Assembly (NCBI RefSeq): GCF_022230925.1
Contig: NZ_JAKKFH010000023.1
Coordinates: forward strand, 1 to 64,000
Origin: Micromonospora alfalfae
GTDB taxonomy: Bacteria; Actinomycetota; Actinomycetes; Mycobacteriales; Micromonosporaceae
Direction of reading: 5' to 3'
Length of the DNA stretch: 64,000 nt
Positions within the stretch are counted from its first letter, which is position 1, and each line of letters begins with the position of its first letter. Below, one piece after another: positions 46,846-53,906 of the stretch. The notes beneath the pieces were generated by a model, which did not search any database, had not been told where the DNA came from, and saw only the letters and a list, made by a program, of their open reading frames with translations. The translations under genes and the position numbers were made by a program.

Positions 46846-49722
46846 GTGTCCCGCACACCGCGCCGACGTCTCGTCAGCGCCACCACACTGCTCACCGTCC
46901 TGATCGCCCTCTGCCTCGTCCCGCAGGCAGGCGTTCTACCGGCCGCCGCGTCCCCGGCCCAGGCCGTTGCCCTCGCCCCGCCCCCCACCAGCGGTTTCGA
47001 GAAGGTCGCCCTCGACGGCGGCCTCTCCATGGGCGAACCGATCGAACTGGCCGTCGCGCCCGACGGCAAGGTCTTCTACATCAACCGGGGCACCAGCAGC
47101 GCCGGTGGCCAGGTCCGCCTCTACAACCCGGCGACCAGGTCCACCACTGTGGCCCTGACCCTGGCGCTGGACGCCCGCTTCGAGGACGGCCTGATCGGCA
47201 TCACACTGCACCCGAGCTTCGCGAGCAACCACTGGGTCTACCTCTTCTACTCGCCGAAGGTCACCCCACTCGTCAACCGGATCAGTCGGTTCACCTTCAA
47301 CCCGTCCACACTGCAGCTCGACCCGGGCAGCGAGGACCCGCTGATCGAGTGGCCTACCGAACGTGATCTCTGCTGCCACTCGGCCGGCTCGATGAGCTGG
47401 GACACCGCCGGCAACCTGTACTTCGCCGTGGGCGACAACACCAACTCCGGCGGCGACTCCGCCGGGATGGCCCCGATCGACGAGCGGACGAACCGCAACG
47501 CCCAGTACGACGCCCAGCGCACCTCCGGCAACACCAACGACCTGCGCGGCAAGATCAACCGGATCCATCCGGAGAACGACGGCAGCTACACCGTCCCCGC
47601 CGGCAACCTCTTCGCCGCGGGCACCGCCCGAACGCGCCCGGAGATCTACGTGATGGGCGTGCGCAACCCGTACCGGATCTGGGTGGACCGCAAGGCCAAC
47701 AACACCCTCTACTGGGGTGAGGTCGGCCCCGATGCCGGCACCGACCTCGCCAACCGTGGCCCGGCGGCCTACGACGAGTTCAACCGGGCCAACGGGCCCG
47801 GCAACTACGGATGGCCGTACTGCGGTGGCCCCAACGTCGCCTACAACGACTGGGACTTCGCCACCGCCACACCGCGTGGCTGGTTCCCCTGCGGCGGCTC
47901 GACCGGCCCGGTCAACAACTCACCCCGCAACACCGGCGTCCAGCAGCTTCCGCCGACGAAACCGGCACTGGTCTGGGAGCAGCACGGCGGCAGTGAGGAC
48001 TGGCCGGCGCTGGACAACCCGGGTGGGTGCGGGTCGCCCAACCACGTGGAGGTCTACCACTACGACCCGAACCTCGTCTCGGACGCGAAGTGGCCGGCGT
48101 ACTACGACAACAAGTGGCTGATCTCCGAGTACTGCCGTAACTGGATCAAGGAGGTCCAGTTCGACAACGGCAACCCGTCCACCGGCACGCCGACAGTCAT
48201 CGAGCCGGTGCTCGCCGGCATGAAACTCGTCCACCCGATCGACTGGCAGTTCGGCCCGGACGGTTCGCTCTACCTGCTGGAGTACGGCAGCGGCTACTTC
48301 TCCGGCGCGGTCGACGCCGGTCTCTACAAAATCAACTATGTCCAGGGTGGCCGGTCGCCGGAAGCCAAGGCCACCATCAACCGGGACAACGGCCTGGCCC
48401 CGCTCTCGGTGACCTTCTCCAGCGCCGGCAGCTCGGACCCGGACGGCGACCCGCTGACGTACGCGTGGGACTTCACCAACAACGGCAGCACCGACTCGAC
48501 AGCCGCGAACCCGTCCTTCACGTACTCCGCCAACGGCAGCTACAGCGCCCGGCTCACAGTCAACGACGGCACCGGCCGCAGCGCCACCACACTGGTGGCG
48601 GTGGTGGTCGGCAACAACCGTCCGACGGTCACGTTGACCGGCCTGCCCGCCGGCGGGCTCTTCGACTGGGGGCAGGACCTGACGGTCGGCGCCACGGCCA
48701 GTGACCCGCAGGACGGCACGCCGGCCTGCTCGACGGTGGTCGTCCGGGCCGCGCTGGGCCACCAGGAGCACGCCCACGAGGAGGGGGAGGGGACCGGCTG
48801 CGGCGCGACCTTCAACACCGGCCCGGTGCACGCCGGCCCCGACTCGGTGCTGTTCTTCGTCCTGCGGGGCAGCTACACCGATCGCGGCGCGACCGGCTCG
48901 GCCGCACTCACCGGTGAGCAGGAGATCAGCCTCTACCCGAAACAGTGGCAGGCCGAGCACTTCGTCCAGCTCAACGGCCCCAAGGTGATCGACCAGGCGG
49001 CGGCCGAGGGTGGCAAGCGGCTGGGTGACGTCCAGAGCGGCGAGAGCGTCCGGCACCACGCGGTGAGCCTCAAGGGAATCACCGGCGTTCGGGCCCGGGT
49101 CTCCTCCGGCGGCCCCGGCGGCACCATCTCCTTCCGGTACGACTCACCGACCGGCACCGAGGTCGCCCGGATCGCGGTGCCGAACACCGGCGGCTGGGAC
49201 AACTACACCGAGCTGAGCACCACCGTGACCAAGCCCGACGACGGCACCCACGACCTGTACCTGGTCGTCACCGGCGGCAGCGGGGCGTTGCTGGACGTGG
49301 ACAGCTACACCTTCACCGGCCCGGGCGTCGGCACCGGCGGGGCGCGCACCGGTGAGGTCAAGGCCCTCGGCAAGTGCGCGGACATCGCCTCCAGCCAGAC
49401 CGCGAACGGCACCAGGGTGCAGACCTGGACCTGCAACGGCACCGCCGCCCAGCGCTGGACCCTGCCCGGCGACGGTACGGTGCGAGGGCTCGCCAAGTGC
49501 CTGGACGTGAAGGCGAGCGGCACCACCGACGGCACCCTCGTGCAGCTCTACGACTGCAACGGCAGCGGGGCCCAGCAGTGGGCCGCCCAGTCGGACGGCA
49601 GCCTGCGCAACCCCCAGTCCGGGCGTTGCCTGGACATTCCCAACTCGGACCTCACCGACGGCCGGCAACTGCGGATCTGGACCTGCAACGGCACCGGGGC
49701 GCAACGCTGGACCCTGCCGTGA
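46846..49722 (+). CDS. Secreted PQQ-type sugar dehydrogenase with PKD, CBM6-like and ricin-B domains
   Basis: 958 aa. The signal peptide (SRTPRRRLVSATTLLTVLIA, cut near AAASPAQA) is followed by a glucose/sorbosone dehydrogenase beta-propeller (about 50-490: LDGGLSMGEPIELAVAPDG, FEDGLIGITLHPSF, NPYRIWVD), a PKD domain (about 505-590, SDPDGDPLTYAWDF), an Ig-like segment, a CBM6-like module (about 700-830) and a ricin-B trefoil (about 835-958) with three QxW repeats (AQRWTLP, AQQWAAQ, AQRWTLP). It should oxidise sugars bound at polysaccharide surfaces. GGAGG is 4 nt before the GTG. Cofactor genes for PQQ are not in the window. Confidence 0.88.
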   Translation: MSRTPRRRLVSATTLLTVLIALCLVPQAGVLPAAASPAQAVALAPPPTSGFEKVALDGGLSMGEPIELAVAPDGKVFYINRGTSSAGGQVRLYNPATRSTTVALTLALDARFEDGLIGITLHPSFASNHWVYLFYSPKVTPLVNRISRFTFNPSTLQLDPGSEDPLIEWPTERDLCCHSAGSMSWDTAGNLYFAVGDNTNSGGDSAGMAPIDERTNRNAQYDAQRTSGNTNDLRGKINRIHPENDGSYTVPAGNLFAAGTARTRPEIYVMGVRNPYRIWVDRKANNTLYWGEVGPDAGTDLANRGPAAYDEFNRANGPGNYGWPYCGGPNVAYNDWDFATATPRGWFPCGGSTGPVNNSPRNTGVQQLPPTKPALVWEQHGGSEDWPALDNPGGCGSPNHVEVYHYDPNLVSDAKWPAYYDNKWLISEYCRNWIKEVQFDNGNPSTGTPTVIEPVLAGMKLVHPIDWQFGPDGSLYLLEYGSGYFSGAVDAGLYKINYVQGGRSPEAKATINRDNGLAPLSVTFSSAGSSDPDGDPLTYAWDFTNNGSTDSTAANPSFTYSANGSYSARLTVNDGTGRSATTLVAVVVGNNRPTVTLTGLPAGGLFDWGQDLTVGATASDPQDGTPACSTVVVRAALGHQEHAHEEGEGTGCGATFNTGPVHAGPDSVLFFVLRGSYTDRGATGSAALTGEQEISLYPKQWQAEHFVQLNGPKVIDQAAAEGGKRLGDVQSGESVRHHAVSLKGITGVRARVSSGGPGGTISFRYDSPTGTEVARIAVPNTGGWDNYTELSTTVTKPDDGTHDLYLVVTGGSGALLDVDSYTFTGPGVGTGGARTGEVKALGKCADIASSQTANGTRVQTWTCNGTAAQRWTLPGDGTVRGLAKCLDVKASGTTDGTLVQLYDCNGSGAQQWAAQSDGSLRNPQSGRCLDIPNSDLTDGRQLRIWTCNGTGAQRWTLP

Positions 49723-49772
49723 CCGCCCCCTGACCGGCTCGGCACCCGTACCCGAGCGTCGATGACGCACGG

Positions 49773-49800
49773 GGCCGGGCGGCGGAGGCGGAGCCCGGCC
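49773..49800 (+). terminator. Hairpin after the sugar dehydrogenase gene
   Basis: GGCCGGGC and GCCCGGCC with a 12-nt loop, 50 nt after the stop. Confidence 0.65.
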
Positions 49801-49853
49801 GTCCACCCACGTCCCCCGGGTGGGCGGCCGGGTCTCGGGGGACAATGCCGGGT

Positions 49854-50354
49854 ATGCGGCTGGTGCTCACGGCGGACACCCACGTACCGAAGCGGGCCCG
49901 GGACCTACCCGGGCCCCTCTGGGCGGCCATCGAGGCGGCCGACGTGGCGGTGCACGCCGGAGACTGGGTGAACGAGGACCTGCTCGACGCCATGACCGCG
50001 CGATCGCGCCGACTGGTCGGTGTGTACGGCAACAACGACGGCCCGGCGCTGCGCGCCCGACTGCCCGAGGTGGCCCGGGTCGAGCTGGACGGCCTGCGGG
50101 TCGCTGTGGTGCACGAGACCGGGCCCCGGACCGGCCGGGAGAAGCGGTGCGCGGCCCGCTTTCCCGACGTCGACCTGCTGGTGTTCGGGCATTCGCACAT
50201 CCCCTGGGACACCGAGGCGCCCGGTGGGCTGCGCCTGCTCAACCCCGGCTCACCCACCGACCGCCGCTCCCAACCCCACGCCACCTACCTAACCGCCGAG
50301 GTGCACGCCGCCACCCTCACCAAGGTCCACCTGCACCGCCTACCCCGCCCCTGA
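49854..50354 (+). CDS. YfcE/MJ0936-type metallophosphoesterase
   Basis: 166 aa. Metal and catalytic motifs are TADTHVP, VHAGDW, VYGNNDG and FGHSHIP, in the order of the YfcE/MJ0936 phosphodiesterases, followed by LNPGSPTDRR. It hydrolyses phosphodiesters with Mn2+; the natural substrate is unknown. I prefer the ATG at 49854 starting MRLVLTADTH; an ATG three codons earlier is possible. GACAAT 7 nt upstream may be a -10 of a leaderless transcript. Confidence 0.88.
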   Translation: MRLVLTADTHVPKRARDLPGPLWAAIEAADVAVHAGDWVNEDLLDAMTARSRRLVGVYGNNDGPALRARLPEVARVELDGLRVAVVHETGPRTGREKRCAARFPDVDLLVFGHSHIPWDTEAPGGLRLLNPGSPTDRRSQPHATYLTAEVHAATLTKVHLHRLPRP

Positions 50355-50378
50355 CCTGGCCCCGCCCCGCCTCTCACC

Positions 50379-50451
50379 CGCGATCTTGCACTTGCTGTCG
50401 ACGATTTGCGCCCTGTGTGGCCTTTGTCGCGACAGAAAGTGCAAGATCGCG
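50379..50451. repeat. Intergenic palindrome (third repeat family)
   Basis: The arms of 22 nt match at 21 positions: the left begins CGCGATCTTGCACTT, the right ends AAGTGCAAGATCGCG. A 29-nt loop separates them. It lies between the convergent phosphoesterase and DUF3072 genes. The repeated type is inferred from its form; only one copy is in this window. Confidence 0.8.
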
Positions 50452-50467
50452 TGGAGGGGGGTCGGGG

Positions 50468-50683
50468 TTACTGGCCTCGGCCCGTTTCGGCTTGCAGTTC
50501 GTCGATGCGCTTGGACGCCTCGGCCTTGGTCAGGTCGTCCGGGAGGTCGGCGTGGGCCTCCCGGGCCAGCGTGCTCAGGTAGGACTCCTGCGCGGCGGTC
50601 GGCGGCTCGTCCCCGGTGACCCACTCGTCCGGGTCCTTGATCGCGGCATTCTGGTCGGCCTGCTCGGTGCGGCGGTCCGTCAT
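50468..50683 (-). CDS. DUF3072 small protein
   Basis: 71 aa. It matches the DUF3072 pattern KDPDEWVTGDEPPTAAQESYL followed by DDLTKAEASKRIDEL. It is a soluble helical protein of unknown role. Three consecutive ATG codons (50689, 50686, 50683) follow AAAGGG; the third has the best spacing (8 nt). A GCAT-N16-GGGTAC match upstream near 50720 is too degenerate to call. Confidence 0.8.
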   Translation of the reverse strand: MTDRRTEQADQNAAIKDPDEWVTGDEPPTAAQESYLSTLAREAHADLPDDLTKAEASKRIDELQAETGRGQ

Positions 50684-50757
50684 CATCATCACCCTTTCTT
50701 TCGAACAGGTGTGCCAGTACCCCGATCGTCGGGGGTTCATGCCCCAACGCCGCGACC

Positions 50758-50763
50758 TACGAT
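50758..50763 (+). promoter_or_regulatory. -10 element of a probable leaderless promoter
   Basis: TACGAT, 6 nt, ATG at 50770. Confidence 0.55.
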
Positions 50764-50769
50764 CATCTG

Positions 50770-51729
50770 ATGACCGAGGACCTGTCGAGCGTGGTGGTGG
50801 TCGGTGCGGGCATCGCCGGGGTGGCCTGTGCTGTCGAGTTGACCCGGGCCGGCGTGCCGGTGCAGGTCCGGGAGCGGGGGCACGTCCGCGGTGGCCGAAT
50901 GGCCAGCAAACGCTTCCAGGGCCGGCCTGCGGACATCGGCGCCGCCTACTTCACCGCCACCGACCCGGACTTCGCCGCCCTGGTCGAGCAGTGGCGCGCC
51001 GCCGGGCTGGTCCGCGAATGGACCGACACCTTCCAGGCGTACGACCGGAGCGGGAACCACGAGGTGCCCGGGCCGATGCGCTTCGCCGCCCCCGGTGGGC
51101 TGCGCTCGCTGGTCGAGCACCTGGCCGGCGCGGTGCCGGTGACAGTCGACCGGCTGGTGCTCACAGTGGAACCCGGCCCGGTCGTCGACGGGCAGCCGTG
51201 TGCGGCGGTCGCCCTGGCCATGCCGGGCCCGCAGGCCGCCCTCCTGCTCGACCCGGCCCTCACCGACGCCACCCGGGTCGTACAGGCGCAACGCTGGTCG
51301 CCGTCGCTGGCCGCGGTGCTGCGCTTCCCGACCCGGCGCTGGCCGGACTTCCGGGGCGCGTTCGTCAATGAGCATCCGGTCCTCAACCTCGTCTGCGACG
51401 ACGGTGACCGGCGCGGTGACGGCGCGCCGGTGCTTGTCGCGCACACGGTGCCGGAATTCGCGGCCGGGCACCTGGCCCAACCCACCGGGGCCGGCCCGGC
51501 GATCGAGCAGGCCGTCCGGGACCTGCTCGGGCTGCCCGAGCAGGCCGTCGACGTGCACGTGCACCGCTGGACGTACGCGAAGCCGACCAGCGGCGCCGGC
51601 GGCGCCACCCACCACCTCGACGCCGACGGAATCGGCCTGGCCGGCGACGCGTTCGGCAAGCCCCGGGTGCAGAGCGCCTGGCGCTCCGGCCGCGACCTCG
51701 GCCGTGCCCTGGCAGCCCGCCTGGCCTGA
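50770..51729 (+). CDS. FAD-dependent oxidoreductase, renalase-like
   Basis: 319 aa. The FAD-binding dinucleotide fold is VVVVGAGIAGVACAVELTRAG; the next conserved parts are RGGRMASKRF, DIGAAYFTA and the C-terminal GIGLAGDAFGKPRVQSAWRSG that closes the flavin site. This order matches bacterial renalase-like amine/NAD(P)H oxidases. The substrate is unknown; renalases oxidise off-form NAD(P)H isomers. The start follows a leaderless -10 box. It converges on the antiporter gene. Confidence 0.85.
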   Translation: MTEDLSSVVVVGAGIAGVACAVELTRAGVPVQVRERGHVRGGRMASKRFQGRPADIGAAYFTATDPDFAALVEQWRAAGLVREWTDTFQAYDRSGNHEVPGPMRFAAPGGLRSLVEHLAGAVPVTVDRLVLTVEPGPVVDGQPCAAVALAMPGPQAALLLDPALTDATRVVQAQRWSPSLAAVLRFPTRRWPDFRGAFVNEHPVLNLVCDDGDRRGDGAPVLVAHTVPEFAAGHLAQPTGAGPAIEQAVRDLLGLPEQAVDVHVHRWTYAKPTSGAGGATHHLDADGIGLAGDAFGKPRVQSAWRSGRDLGRALAARLA

Positions 51730-51819
51730 GCCGCCCGCTCGGGCGTGCCGGGGTGGCTGAGCCGCGCGCTCAGGTGTGACCGCCTGGCTCAGTCACCCGC
51801 TCAGACGTGACCGGCTGCC
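51727..51819. repeat. Three degenerate 31-bp repeats spanning two stop codons
   Basis: Units at 51727, 51758 and 51789 share TGAGCC or TCAGTC, CGCTC and a GTG(C/A)CCG block. The first begins at the stop of the FAD gene, and the third covers the last codons of the antiporter gene on the other strand. Confidence 0.65.
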
Positions 51820-53096
51820 GCGACGGGCCGAGCGTCGGCGTCCCGCTCGGCCGGGTCGGAGGTCCGCTCTCCCTCCCGGTCCAGCAGCTGCATGACCGGG
51901 GTCGCCGTGATGCCGTGCACCACGACGGAGACGAGCACCACCAGCCCGACGGTCGCCCAGAGCAGCTCGGCCTGCGGGAAGTCGGCCTTGGTGGTGGCGT
52001 ACGCGAGGTAGTAGAACGAGCCGACGCCGCGGATGCCGAACAACGAGATGACCCAGTGCTCGGCCGGTCGTCCGGGAGCGCCGCGCAACGACAACCAGCC
52101 GATCAGCGGTCGCACCAGGAACACCAGCGCCAGCCCGACGGCGGCCGCCGGCCAGGTCAGCGGACCCAGCAGGCCACCCACTATCGCGCCGCCGAGCAGC
52201 AGCAACAGCACCAGGGTGAGCAGCCGTTCGACCTGCTCGGCGAAGTCGTGCAGCACCGAGTGGAACTCGTGGGTCCGCTCGGCGGCCCGAATGGCCCGGG
52301 CGGCCACGAACACCGCCAGGAAGCCGTACCCGCCGACCACCTCCACCAGCCCGTACGCCAGGAACGTGGCGGCCAGCGCCAGGAAACCCTCGGCGTGCCG
52401 GGCCAACCGCAGCTCACTGGGAGCGCGGAAGAACAGCTTGCCGAGCAGCCAGCCGATGAGCAGGCCACCGCCGACGCCGACGCTGATCTTCCAGAGCACG
52501 TCCACTGTGAACCACTCGGCCAACCAGTCGCTCGGGGCGAGGCTGGTCGAGGCGATGGCGATGGCCGCGTAGACGAACGGGAACGCCAGCCCGTCGTTCA
52601 GGCCGGCCTCGGAGGTCAACGCGAAGCGGACCTCGTCCTCGGAATCCTCCACGTCGGTCGGCTCGCCGACCTGCACGTCGGCGGCGAGCACCGGATCGGT
52701 GGGGGCCAGCGCGGCGCCCAACAACAGCGCGGCGGCCGGCACCAACCCCGCCCACCACCAGCCGAGCACCGCCACCGCCGCGATGCACAGGGGCATCGCG
52801 ATCGCCAGCAGCCGCCAGGTGGACGACCACCGCCGCCAACTCAACGGCCGGTCGATCTTCAGCCCGGCGCCCATCAGCGCGACGATCACCCCGATCTCGG
52901 TGAGGTGGGTGGTCAGCTCCGGGTGGGCCAGGGGGTCCGGTGACGGCAACCCGACGGGCAGCAGGAACACCAGCATGCCGAGGGCGAGGAAGGCGATGGG
53001 CATGGACAGCGGGCGTCGCTCCAGCACCCGCGGCAGGATGCCCGCGAGCAGAGCGCCCAGGCCCACCAGCGCGAACGCCACATCTACCGGCTCCAC
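51801..53096 (-). CDS. Cation:proton antiporter (CPA1-like)
   Basis: 431 aa with about 12 helices. Distinctive parts are GVIVALMGAGLKIDRPLSW, ALAPTDPVLAADVQVGEP (the family's TDPVLA signature), TSEAGLNDGLAFPF with the conserved Asp, and LFGIRGVGSFYYL. It exchanges Na+ or K+ for protons; compared with the antiporter at 18.8 kb it lacks a long C-terminal tail. The GTG at 53096 has AAGGGTGG 4 nt upstream. A hairpin at 53109-53135 separates it from the HAD gene upstream. Confidence 0.88.
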   Translation of the reverse strand: MEPVDVAFALVGLGALLAGILPRVLERRPLSMPIAFLALGMLVFLLPVGLPSPDPLAHPELTTHLTEIGVIVALMGAGLKIDRPLSWRRWSSTWRLLAIAMPLCIAAVAVLGWWWAGLVPAAALLLGAALAPTDPVLAADVQVGEPTDVEDSEDEVRFALTSEAGLNDGLAFPFVYAAIAIASTSLAPSDWLAEWFTVDVLWKISVGVGGGLLIGWLLGKLFFRAPSELRLARHAEGFLALAATFLAYGLVEVVGGYGFLAVFVAARAIRAAERTHEFHSVLHDFAEQVERLLTLVLLLLLGGAIVGGLLGPLTWPAAAVGLALVFLVRPLIGWLSLRGAPGRPAEHWVISLFGIRGVGSFYYLAYATTKADFPQAELLWATVGLVVLVSVVVHGITATPVMQLLDREGERTSDPAERDADARPVAAAGHV

Positions 53097-53108
53097 GGCA
53101 CCACCCTT

Positions 53109-53135
53109 CTGCCCGCACCCGCGAGGCGCGGGCAG
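53109..53135. terminator. Hairpin between HAD and antiporter genes
   Basis: CTGCCCGC and GCGGGCAG with an 11-nt loop, with further pairing of flanking CACC and GGTG. It follows the HAD stop and precedes the antiporter start. Confidence 0.65.
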
Positions 53136-53203
53136 GTGGTGACAGTCAGTGCCCCGCAAGGGCTCCGGCTATGCGCGTCCGCTCCGGTGGACCCGAGTGA
53201 TCC

Positions 53204-53881
53204 TCACCGCGGCCGGGTGAGCGGCGAGTCCGCCAACTCGTGCAACAGCGCGGCCGGGTCGTCGTACACCGACACGGCACCCGCGCCGGCGAGCTCGCCG
53301 CGGCTGGTGCCACCGCAGGTCAGGCCCACACACGGAATGCTCAGCTTCCCGGCTGCGGCGACGTCCCACACCGAGTCGCCGACGAAGACCACCCGCTCGG
53401 CGGCCAACCCGGACTGCTCCAACGCGGCGACCAGGATGTCCGGTGCCGGCTTGCTCTGCTGGGCGTCCGCGGAGGAGGTGATCGTGTCGATCACGTCATC
53501 GGCGGCGAGCGCCCGGCGAAGCGCGCCCACCTCGGGTTCCGAGGCGGAGGTGGCCAGCACGACCCGCAACCCCCGCTCGGCGCAGGCCCGCAGCAGGTCG
53601 GCCGCCCGGGGTAGCGGCGTGAGCCGTTCCCAGTACTCGGCGTAGAGGGTGTCGTGCGCGTCGCGCAGCTTCGAGTCGGCGTCGCGGTCCCGCTCCGGGC
53701 CGAGGAGATGGTCCAGGAGTTTGTCCGATCCCATCCCGATCGAACGGTGCACCACCGCCATCGGCACCGGCTGGTCGGTCTGGCGTAACGCCTCCCACCA
53801 GCTAACGGTGTGCAGGTAGGTGGTGTCGACAAGGGTGCCGTCGACATCGAAGAGGACCCCGGCGGGCCGTTCGGTAGCCAT
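53204..53881 (-). CDS. HAD-superfamily phosphatase (beta-phosphoglucomutase/phosphoglycolate type)
   Basis: 225 aa. Motif I is LFDVDGTLVDTT, motif II is VLATSASEP, motif III Lys is in SKPAPDIL and motif IV is VFVGDSVWDVAAAG. The helical cap lies at about 20-95 (SIGMGSDKLLDHLLG). A small-molecule phosphatase, substrate unknown. AGGAGG is 6 nt upstream of the ATG. It follows the SpoIIE-domain gene by 25 nt on the same strand and is probably co-transcribed with it. Confidence 0.88.
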   Translation of the reverse strand: MATERPAGVLFDVDGTLVDTTYLHTVSWWEALRQTDQPVPMAVVHRSIGMGSDKLLDHLLGPERDRDADSKLRDAHDTLYAEYWERLTPLPRAADLLRACAERGLRVVLATSASEPEVGALRRALAADDVIDTITSSADAQQSKPAPDILVAALEQSGLAAERVVFVGDSVWDVAAAGKLSIPCVGLTCGGTSRGELAGAGAVSVYDDPAALLHELADSPLTRPR

Positions 53882-53906
53882 GGGCGTCCTCCTACCCTCG
53901 GGCGGC

